DNA of 64,000 nucleotides from Candidatus Parcubacteria bacterium (GTDB taxonomy: Bacteria; Patescibacteria; ABY1; UBA1558; GWA2-36-10): assembly GCA_018669975.1 (NCBI GenBank), contig JABHSK010000002.1:109386-173385 (forward strand), given 5' to 3'. Below, one piece after another: positions 58,050 through 64,000 of the stretch. Position numbers and translations under genes: made by a program. Under the pieces are notes generated by a model. The model was not told the origin of the DNA. It made no database searches and saw only the letters and a program-made list of their open reading frames with translations. Within the stretch, counting starts at the first letter, position 1, and each line of letters begins with the position of its first letter.

Positions 58050-58955
58050 ATGGAATATACTTATCAAGAACAAGACAAAGAGAGATTAGATAAATTTTTA
58101 CTAAATCACTTAGATATCTCACGTAGCCAAATAAAAAAAGTTATTTTAGATGGCCAGGTGACCGTTAACGGTAAGGTGTCTACTGTTCACCATTGGCTTA
58201 AACATGGTGACAAAATTTTGTATGAACAAAAAGTTGTAGTTCAAGAACCAGCTACATTTGATACTGAACCTAAAATCATCAGACAGGTTGATGAATACTT
58301 AATTTTAGAAAAACCACACGGTCTATTAGTTCACCCAACTGACAAGGGAGAAAATGATACTCTAGCTGATTGGTTAGTAAAATATTTTCCAGAAACAGCC
58401 AAAATAGGTGACGACCCAAATAGACCAGCTATAGTCCATCGCCTAGATAAAGAAGTGTCAGGACTAATGATTATCCCCCTAACACAAGACAGTTTTGATA
58501 ATCTTAAAAGACAATTTCAAGATCGAACAATCAAAAAAGAATACACTGCTTTAGTGCATGGCCAAATGATTAATGAGCAAGGTGAAATTACTACACCCTT
58601 GGAACGTGACAAAAAAACAGGGCTAATGAAAGTGCAGTCTGCAAAAAATTCTGGCAAACGTTCTCATACCACCTATCAAGTTATAAAAAAATTTATCAAA
58701 TATACTTTAGTAGAAGTGCAGCTCAAAACTGGTCGTATGCATCAAATCCGAGCCCACCTTTATAGTATCGGTCACTCTATAGTTGGCGACAAACTCTATA
58801 GGACCAAAGATCTACGTAAAAAGAAAAAGGTTTTAGAACAAAGAATATTTTTGCATGCCAATTTCCTAAAATTCAGAGTTCTAGACGGACAGTATCATAC
58901 CTATCACTCTGAACTACCAAAAGAACTAAAAGACTTTTTAAAAACTATAAAATAA
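58050..58955 (+). CDS. rluD: RluA-family 23S rRNA pseudouridine synthase (RluD-like)
   Basis: An S4 RNA-binding domain (EQDKERLDKFLLNHLDISRSQIKKVILDGQVTVNG, 7-60) precedes the catalytic domain: LEKPHGLLVHPT, the catalytic aspartate in VHRLDKEVSGLMI, and KTGRMHQIRAHL. 301 residues, the family length. It shares its last base with the start of the next gene, so they form one transcript. Confidence 0.93.
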   Translation: MEYTYQEQDKERLDKFLLNHLDISRSQIKKVILDGQVTVNGKVSTVHHWLKHGDKILYEQKVVVQEPATFDTEPKIIRQVDEYLILEKPHGLLVHPTDKGENDTLADWLVKYFPETAKIGDDPNRPAIVHRLDKEVSGLMIIPLTQDSFDNLKRQFQDRTIKKEYTALVHGQMINEQGEITTPLERDKKTGLMKVQSAKNSGKRSHTTYQVIKKFIKYTLVEVQLKTGRMHQIRAHLYSIGHSIVGDKLYRTKDLRKKKKVLEQRIFLHANFLKFRVLDGQYHTYHSELPKELKDFLKTIK

Positions 58956-59533
58956 TGAAACCAATCATTACAATTTCCGGAACACCCGGCAGCGGCAAGA
59001 GTACCATTGCTAAAGCTTTAGTTGAAAAATACAAAGCTAAACGTGTTTATGGTGGTGCTATGTGGCGACAAATAGCTAAAGATAGATCCATGACATTGAT
59101 GGAGCTACAAAAAAAAATGATTAATAATTCTGAGGTTGATATAGAAGTTGATAAAAAAGCAACGAAAGAAACATATAAACTAGCTAAAGACAATATTGTC
59201 ATTGCCGAGGGTAGACCCCTGTATCATTTTATACCTGAATCAATCAAAATATTTATTAAAGTAGACGTAACAGAAGGCGCCAAAAGAATTTGGCTGTCTA
59301 TGCAAAAAGAAGAGAATAGGAAGGCAAGGAATGAAGCTAATGTTAATTCGCTAGAAGAGCTAATCGAAAAAACAGAGCAAAGAAAAACCAGTAATATAAA
59401 CCGTTATACCAAATTCTACGGTATAGACCATACCGATGAATCTCAATATGATTTTGTCTTAGATACTACTGATATGAATATCCAGCAAGCCACTCAAAAA
59501 GTGATTGATTTCATAGATAATAAGCTCAAATAA
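58955..59533 (+). CDS. Cytidylate kinase-like nucleoside monophosphate kinase
   Basis: The P-loop ITISGTPGSGKSTIAKAL is followed by the ---GGAMWRQIAKDRSMTL-E region typical of archaeal-type (short) cytidylate kinases, an ADP-like IVIAEGRPLYHF strand, and RT-YRKFYGIDHTDESQYDFVLDTT-type end (here NRYTKFYGIDHTDESQYD). 192 residues. It probably phosphorylates CMP/dCMP; another NMP substrate cannot be excluded. It overlaps rluD by one base. Confidence 0.82.
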   Translation: MKPIITISGTPGSGKSTIAKALVEKYKAKRVYGGAMWRQIAKDRSMTLMELQKKMINNSEVDIEVDKKATKETYKLAKDNIVIAEGRPLYHFIPESIKIFIKVDVTEGAKRIWLSMQKEENRKARNEANVNSLEELIEKTEQRKTSNINRYTKFYGIDHTDESQYDFVLDTTDMNIQQATQKVIDFIDNKLK

Positions 59534-59538
59534 TACTA

Positions 59539-59567
59539 TTGACAAAAGTGTTATTTTAGACTACAAT
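59539..59567 (+). promoter_or_regulatory. rplS promoter
   Basis: TTGACA (59539-59544), spacer of 17, TACAAT (59562-59567). Confidence 0.85.
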
Positions 59568-59625
59568 AGATTCGTCGTTATTTATGATAATGACTTTTTT
59601 TATAAGCAACTAAGTTATTAAAGAT

Positions 59626-59976
59626 ATGTCTGAAGAAAAAAAGACTACCGATAAAACCAAGGAAAAAGCCGTTGAAATCAAACCTGGTATGACTGTTAAA
59701 GTGCACGAAAAAATCCGTGAAAAAAATACCAAAGGTGAAGAAAAAGAAAGAATTCAAATTTTCGAAGGCATGGTTTTAGGACGTAAACATAACAAAGAAA
59801 CCGGAGCCACTATTACAGTACGTAAAGTTTCTGGTGGTATTGGTGTAGAAAAAATATTCCCCCTTAATTCACCAATCATCGTTAAAATAGAGCCTATCAA
59901 ACAAGCAGAAGTAAGACGTGCTAAACTAGGTTATCTACGTAATAGTAAAAAAAGACTTAAAGAAACCAAATTATAA
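59626..59976 (+). CDS. rplS: 50S ribosomal protein L19
   Basis: The protein contains IKPGMTVKVHEKIREKNTKGEEKERIQIFEGMVLGRKH and the family end VGVEKIFPLNSPIIVKIEPIKQAEVRRAKLGYLRN. A charged N-terminal tail (MSEEKKTTDKTKEK) precedes the core. 116 residues. It is followed within 4 bases by tRNA-Leu, so the tRNAs may share its transcript. Confidence 0.97.
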   Translation: MSEEKKTTDKTKEKAVEIKPGMTVKVHEKIREKNTKGEEKERIQIFEGMVLGRKHNKETGATITVRKVSGGIGVEKIFPLNSPIIVKIEPIKQAEVRRAKLGYLRNSKKRLKETKL

Positions 59977-59979
59977 TAA

Positions 59980-60069
59980 GCGGGTGTGGCGGAACTGGTA
60001 GACGCGCAAGGTTGAGGGCCTTGTCCTGAATTTATCGGGGTGGAGGTTCAAGTCCTCTCACCCGCACCA
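59980..60069 (+). tRNA. tRNA-Leu (anticodon GAG)
   Basis: Type II tRNA with a long variable arm (TGTCCTGAATTTATCGGGG region), anticodon stem CAAGG/CCTTG around TTGAGGG, acceptor GCGGGTG/CACCCGC, encoded CCA. Confidence 0.95.
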
Positions 60070-60080
60070 CTTATTACCCC

Positions 60081-60157
60081 GGGCCCATAGCTCAGTTGGC
60101 TAGAGCATTTCCTTTGCAAGGAAGAGGTCGCAGGTTCGATTCCTGTTGGGTCCACCA
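60081..60157 (+). tRNA. tRNA-Ala (anticodon TGC)
   Basis: Acceptor GGGCCCA/TGGGTCC, anticodon loop TTTGCAA, T-loop TTCGATT, encoded CCA. Confidence 0.95.
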
Positions 60158-60165
60158 TATTACCA

Positions 60166-60242
60166 GGGCGCTTAGCTCAGCTGGCTAGAGCATCTCGTTT
60201 ACACCGAGAGGGTCGGGGGTTCGAGTCCCTCAGCGCCCACCA
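60166..60242 (+). tRNA. tRNA-Val (anticodon TAC)
   Basis: Acceptor GGGCGCT/AGCGCCC, anticodon stem TCTCG/CGAGA around TTTACAC, encoded CCA. Confidence 0.95.
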
Positions 60243-60247
60243 TAAAA

Positions 60248-60272
60248 TAATCTTGTTCGCAAGGTTATTTTT
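60248..60272 (+). terminator. Terminator after the tRNA cluster
   Basis: AATCTTG-TTCG-CAAGGTT followed by ATTTTTTG; a UUCG tetraloop hairpin. Confidence 0.85.
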
Positions 60273-60287
60273 TGTTAAAATAAAAAT

Positions 60288-61052
60288 ATGACAAAAACTA
60301 AAAAAAATGATTTTATTATTCTAATAGTTTGGAACATTATTGCTTTCACTCTTTCTTTTATTATTGGTATCAATTACATAATTACAGCTGTCTTGTTTTT
60401 TCTGATCCCATCTATATACATCTCTCTTAAAAATAAAGATTTAATAAAAAAATCTACGCTCTTTTCTATTTTATTTTCCACTCCAACAGTGGTTATCTTT
60501 AGCTACTTAGCTCATAAAGACGGTGCTTGGAAAAATTATTCAATAATTAATCTATATATATTTAATACCTACCCTATAGATGATTTTATATGGGGGATTT
60601 TATATGTATACTACATGGTAATATTTTATGAATATTTCTTTGATAAAAATAAAAAACATATTCCTAATATTTTTTATAAATTTATTAAAGCATTAACAAT
60701 TATCACCCTATCATTTCTACTACTAATCATATTAATTCCACAGTTCTATATACCATATGTATACATACTAGGGGTGTTAACTATGTTTATTTTATTGCCT
60801 TGTATAATACTAATAAACTACAAAAAAATAATGCAAAAACTAACACCTTTCTTGTTCTACTTTTTTTATATGTTTATGCTTTACGAATATGTAGCTAATA
60901 TCAAGGGTAATTGGTCATTTCCTGGCCAACACTTCATCGGACACTTCAAAATATTTTCAATTAGCTTTCCTTTAGAGGAATTCCTATGGGCCTTACTAGC
61001 TGCACCAGCTGTAATAGTTTATTATGAATTTTTTGCTGATGATAGAAAATAA
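60288..61052 (+). CDS. Lycopene cyclase-domain membrane protein
   Basis: The 254 residues have seven or eight helices in two similar halves. Each half ends in an acidic signature: NTYPIDDFIWGILYVYYMVIFYEYFFD (93-119) and SFPLEEFLWALLAAPAVIVYYEFFADD (226-252). The (Y/F)P(L/I)(E/D)(E/D)F-W pattern is the one of CrtYc/CrtYd lycopene cyclase domains. No other carotenoid gene lies in the window, so carotenoid cyclisation is uncertain; a rhodopsin or retinal connection could be looked for elsewhere in the genome. Confidence 0.72.
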   Translation: MTKTKKNDFIILIVWNIIAFTLSFIIGINYIITAVLFFLIPSIYISLKNKDLIKKSTLFSILFSTPTVVIFSYLAHKDGAWKNYSIINLYIFNTYPIDDFIWGILYVYYMVIFYEYFFDKNKKHIPNIFYKFIKALTIITLSFLLLIILIPQFYIPYVYILGVLTMFILLPCIILINYKKIMQKLTPFLFYFFYMFMLYEYVANIKGNWSFPGQHFIGHFKIFSISFPLEEFLWALLAAPAVIVYYEFFADDRK

Positions 61053-61076
61053 AAACTAACTTTTAAATTGAGTTTA

Positions 61077-61118
61077 CTCGTCACTTAGTAAAAAATATTT
61101 ATTCTGAGTGATTTTTTA
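61077..61118 (+). terminator. Terminator after the lycopene-cyclase-domain gene
   Basis: CACTTAG...CTGAGTG followed by ATTTTTTATTT, with an A/T-rich loop. Confidence 0.7.
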
Positions 61119-61216
61119 TTTAAAAAATTTACAAAAAAAGAAAAATTTACAAAAAAGTGTTCCCTAATTTATAAAAACATGGTATAATTTATTCATAAAA
61201 ATTTAATAAACAGCTT

Positions 61217-61465
61217 ATGAGTCCAGGAAAAATTTTTTTCGGAATAATCCTAGTCGCTGTTGGCTTTTTTTTCGTATGGAAAACCGAATGGCTCCAACAA
61301 AATTTTGGTGGCATCGGCTTTGCAGAAAAACATTTAGGCAGTGAGGGTGGTAGTCGTCTGATGTATAAAGTAATTGGAACACTTATTATAGTGATTGGCA
61401 TACTTTATATAACTGACTTGAGCGATAATTTCTTAGCTTGGATAGCTGGCTCAATGACTAGATAA
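61217..61465 (+). CDS. Small two-helix membrane protein (82 residues)
   Basis: Helices at 5-21 and about 49-66 (KVIGTLIIVIGILYITDL) flank a Gly-rich loop (NFGGIGFAEKHLGSEGGSRLM). Similar short proteins occur in other Patescibacteria by my recollection, without a known role. It is AT-rich without SD and precedes the Lys-rich gene by 59 bases. Confidence 0.6.
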   Translation: MSPGKIFFGIILVAVGFFFVWKTEWLQQNFGGIGFAEKHLGSEGGSRLMYKVIGTLIIVIGILYITDLSDNFLAWIAGSMTR

Positions 61466-61524
61466 ATCAGTACAAAAAACACAAAAACAAAATAAAATCT
61501 TACTAGAAAGGAGGTGAAAATAAA

Positions 61525-61884
61525 GTGAAAAAGAAAAAAACTGCTAAAAAGAAAGTTACTAAGAAAAAAGTAACAAAAAGAAAGGTTACTAAGAAAAAAG
61601 TAACAAAAAGAAAGGTTACTAAGAAAAAAGTAGTTAGAAAGAAAAAAGCTACTAAAAAGAAAGTTACTAAGAAAAAAGTAGTTAGAAAGAAAAAAGTAAC
61701 AAAAAGAAAGGTTACTAAGAAAAAAGTAGTTAGAAAGAAAAAAGCTACTAAAAAGAAAGTTACTAAGAAAAAAGTAGTTAGAAAGAAAAAAGCTACTAAA
61801 AAGAAAGTTACTAAGAAAAAAGTAGTTAGAAAGAAAAAAGCTACTAAAAAGAAGAAGACTGTTCGTAGAAAAAAAAGAAAATAG
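61525..61884 (+). CDS. Lys-rich repeat protein, histone H1-like, GTG start
   Basis: The GTG at 61525 follows AGAAAGGAGGTGAAAATAAA, an exceptionally strong RBS. The 119 residues consist almost only of Lys, Arg, Thr, Val and Ala in short repeats (KKKVTKRKVT, KKKVVRKKKATK), similar to bacterial histone H1/AlgP-type tails. It is expected to be disordered and to bind nucleic acid. The DNA repeats as well (a unit of about 60 bases occurs four times, with shorter sub-repeats), so its length may vary between strains. Confidence 0.85.
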   Translation: MKKKKTAKKKVTKKKVTKRKVTKKKVTKRKVTKKKVVRKKKATKKKVTKKKVVRKKKVTKRKVTKKKVVRKKKATKKKVTKKKVVRKKKATKKKVTKKKVVRKKKATKKKKTVRRKKRK

Positions 61885-61901
61885 ATCTTCTAATAAATAA
61901 A

Positions 61902-61938
61902 AGTTCCTTTGCATCCAGTGGAGTAAGGGAATTTTTAT
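61902..61938 (+). terminator. Terminator after the Lys-rich gene
   Basis: AAGTTCCTTTGC...GTAAGGGAATT followed by TTTATTTT. Confidence 0.65.
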
Positions 61939-61950
61939 TTTATCTATTTT

Positions 61951-63222
61951 TTAGAATAATGAAGTTTGTTTATTGTTTTTAGCCGCTTTTCTTTCGGCTG
62001 CTGAAAAAATCTCTACTGTACCATACTGCCCGTCAAAACCAGGGTTTATATTTATTTTGTTATCTCGCATCTTTAAAATGCCTTCTGCTAAAATTTCTGG
62101 CATAATTTTTACTAATTCTTTTCTCTTTAAATCTAATAAAACATTAAATTCATTGCCAGCTGCCTCGACAATTCCCAAAAACAAATTTTGCACTCGTTTA
62201 CTAGCTCGACCCATGCCAAAATAATCAGCAATAATATTCGGTAGAGGCACAATACTCTTGTATGGCACATGCCGATTCTTATTTACATTTTTTTTGCTAA
62301 CATTAGCTAATTTATCTACCTGACTAAGCACTCCAATGGTGAGTGGTTTTTTACATTTTGGACAAAGCTCTTTATATTTGTTCACTGTTTCTTCTGGCAA
62401 ACAACTAAAACTACAATCTCGATGCCCATCAATATGATACATGCCTTCTTCTGGATAAAATTCTATTGTATATAAAAACCTGCTTTTATCTTTGGTGGAT
62501 ATAATATCAACAATTTCATCATAACTACGCTCTCTTAGCTCCATTACATTTGCCTCTCGACCAATTTGTGGTCCTGAGTGAGCATCAGAATTTGAAACCA
62601 AGGTAATATTATCTAATTCTGATAAACGCCAATTCATACTTGGATCAGATGACAATCCAGTTTCAACAGCTTTAATATGCGGAGTTAACTCTTCAAAACA
62701 TTCTTGCAAAGAATTAAAACCAGACTTGGAACCAAAAACCGCAAACCAAGGAGTCCAAACATGCGCTGGAATCACCATGCACTTCTTATCTGCCTCCAAA
62801 ACAATTTTAACTATATCCTTTGCACTCATACCTAAAATCGGTCGACCATCAGAAGCTAATTTAGCACCCCTATCTGCCAAGCCCTTATTTATTTTAGCAG
62901 CAGCTTCCAAATTTGGTGCCAAAATACATAAATGCACCCGGCGAGTCTTATCATTTTGACGATAAATACAGGAAACTTCAGTTGAAATTATAAATCTAAC
63001 ATGAGAATCACTGCTTTTTAGTTTATATAGACCAGAGCCAACTGGATTTTCAACTAAATTCTGTTTTAAATTGGAAAACCAACGTGGATGCGTAAAATCA
63101 GCGCAAGAAATAATATCTACACCTTTAATTTTTGACCATTTAACCATTTCTTCCAACTCGAAAAACTTAGAAGTAGCTCGTGAGTATTTAGAATGTATAT
63201 GAAAATCAATTATTTGTCGCAT
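61951..63222 (-). CDS. Endonuclease Q-like PHP domain nuclease
   Basis: The start QIIDFHIHSKYSRATS has the PHP metal ligands. Others follow: SCADFTHPRW, IPAHVWTPWFAVFGS, VSNSDAHSGPQIGREAN. A Cys cluster (CSFSC...CPKCKK, about 283-305) can bind zinc. The C-terminal part VPLPNIIADYFGMGRASKRVQ..EFNVLLDL is like Pyrococcus EndoQ, which cleaves 5' of deaminated bases (uracil, hypoxanthine) in DNA. 423 residues matches that family. The protein ends in KQTSLF, matching the bacterial sliding-clamp-binding motif QxxLF. It is monocistronic, at the end of the rRNA operon. Confidence 0.85.
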   Translation of the reverse strand: MRQIIDFHIHSKYSRATSKFFELEEMVKWSKIKGVDIISCADFTHPRWFSNLKQNLVENPVGSGLYKLKSSDSHVRFIISTEVSCIYRQNDKTRRVHLCILAPNLEAAAKINKGLADRGAKLASDGRPILGMSAKDIVKIVLEADKKCMVIPAHVWTPWFAVFGSKSGFNSLQECFEELTPHIKAVETGLSSDPSMNWRLSELDNITLVSNSDAHSGPQIGREANVMELRERSYDEIVDIISTKDKSRFLYTIEFYPEEGMYHIDGHRDCSFSCLPEETVNKYKELCPKCKKPLTIGVLSQVDKLANVSKKNVNKNRHVPYKSIVPLPNIIADYFGMGRASKRVQNLFLGIVEAAGNEFNVLLDLKRKELVKIMPEILAEGILKMRDNKININPGFDGQYGTVEIFSAAERKAAKNNKQTSLF

Positions 63223-63301
63223 AGCAACATCTTAACAAAATCAAAGCAAAAAGAAAAGCACCCCATGGTATAAACTAAGAAGTGCAAATATTTTTAAGCA
63301 A

Positions 63302-63323
63302 ATAAAAAACGACATCTGTCGTA
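63302..63323 (-). terminator. Terminator after 5S rRNA
   Basis: Minus-strand ACGACA-GA-TGTCGT followed by TTTTTATTT. Confidence 0.9.
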
Positions 63324-63338
63324 TGAAGAAAAAAGCAT

Positions 63339-63457
63339 AACTCTCGCGACGACCTACTCTGACAACCCTCAGGGGTTACTACCATCGGCGCTAAGTTGCT
63401 TAACTGCTGAGTTCGGAATGGAATCAGGTGTGACCAACCCGCTAACATCACGAGAGT
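63339..63457 (-). rRNA. rrf: 5S ribosomal RNA
   Basis: The minus strand contains the conserved CACACCTGATTCCATTCCGAACTCAG and the helix ends CTCTCGTGATG / CGTCGCGAGAG. Boundaries are approximate by a few bases. Confidence 0.9.
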
Positions 63458-63487
63458 CATGCCTTCTTCTATGACAAATATCGTTAT

Positions 63488-63598
63488 TTACGCTATTTGA
63501 TTTAATGGGGTCAAAAATAATATTGCCCCCAAAAAAACAATTAGCATTAGGAAGACCAAAACAATTTTGATCATTCCTGCGTGTTTATTAATGTTCAT
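63488..63598 (-). CDS. Possible 36-residue membrane peptide in the 23S-5S spacer
   Basis: An ATG at 63598 opens MNINKHAGMIKIVLVFLMLIVFLGAILFLTPLNQIA, a basic start and one strong helix. AAAAGG lies 4 bases upstream, too close for an ideal RBS. No homologue is known to me. A hydrophobic reading of this quality can occur by chance in AT-rich DNA; it is listed because its plan is like the SD-led micropeptides elsewhere in the window. Confidence 0.25.
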   Translation of the reverse strand: MNINKHAGMIKIVLVFLMLIVFLGAILFLTPLNQIA

Positions 63599-63639
63599 GA
63601 GCCTTTTAACTTTAAAAGCTAAAAACTTCCAAAATTTTT

Positions 63640-64000
<361 letters not shown>

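Noticed and set aside
61525..61884. Regular DNA repeats that could suggest a CRISPR array
   Set aside because: There are no unique spacers of constant length; the repeats are codon repeats in one open frame.
61405..61914. 169-residue minus-strand reading rich in Phe, Leu and Ser with repeats
   Set aside because: It is the exact antisense of the Lys-rich repeat gene; the periodicity comes from that gene, which has the strong RBS.

Overview
The window reads as a piece of a small, AT-rich bacterial chromosome, most likely a member of the Patescibacteria (Candidate Phyla Radiation). Reasons: metabolism is sparse and salvage-oriented (uracil phosphoribosyltransferase, class II ribonucleotide reductase, corrinoid adenosyltransferase, a two-subunit 2-oxoacid:ferredoxin oxidoreductase, rpiB and rpe); large secreted proteins carry calcium-binding thrombospondin-3-like repeats and a C-terminal domain with the motif QVEEHGEAWYV that I associate with this group; and there is a type IV pilus ATPase with prepilin-like genes. 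TGA is used as an ordinary stop, so this is not a lineage that recodes TGA. The assignment is inferred from gene content only.

Layout. 1-5.1 kb: three secreted or membrane-anchored proteins and tRNA-His and tRNA-Arg, all on the minus strand. 5.2-6.65 kb: a membrane protein, rpiB and rpe. 6.65-15.9 kb (minus): 2-oxoacid:ferredoxin oxidoreductase, a pseudopilin-like protein, a 1430-residue surface protein and a sensor histidine kinase whose first 44 codons are split off by a one-base frameshift. 15.9-18.7 kb: a DUF1439-like lipoprotein, very small membrane peptides and a phosphohydrolase-like protein. 18.8-21 kb: ferredoxin, cysteine desulfurase and IscU. 21-31.2 kb: patatin, DUF2207 protein, CYTH protein, beta-CASP RNase, and nrdJ behind a promoter with NrdR-like operators. 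31.2-51.5 kb: mostly accessory genes. 52.1-53.7 kb: a corrinoid cluster. 53.7-61.9 kb: pilT, a cNMP/GAF protein, five tRNAs, rluD, a kinase, rplS, a lycopene-cyclase-domain protein and a Lys-rich repeat protein. 61.9-64 kb: endonuclease Q, 5S rRNA and the 3' end of 23S rRNA.

The most striking feature is that two kinds of gene are interleaved. Most core genes are AT-rich and have no clear Shine-Dalgarno sequence. A second set, mostly short proteins without recognisable families, has strong AAGGAGG-type ribosome binding sites and less AT-rich coding sequence. Its operons start at near-consensus promoters (TTGACA or a close variant, then -10) with a spacer of exactly 17 bp in 18 separate cases, and nearly all end in a clear intrinsic terminator. 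Many of these genes encode single- or two-helix membrane peptides of 29-58 residues, and several form paralogous families within the window. This set is the best candidate for an undescribed system.

A functional thread can be drawn through vitamin B12: nrdJ needs adenosylcobalamin, cobO makes it from imported corrinoid, and the two genes after cobO encode a DUF4430 (transcobalamin-like) anchored protein and a DUF6580 membrane protein suited to capturing and importing it.
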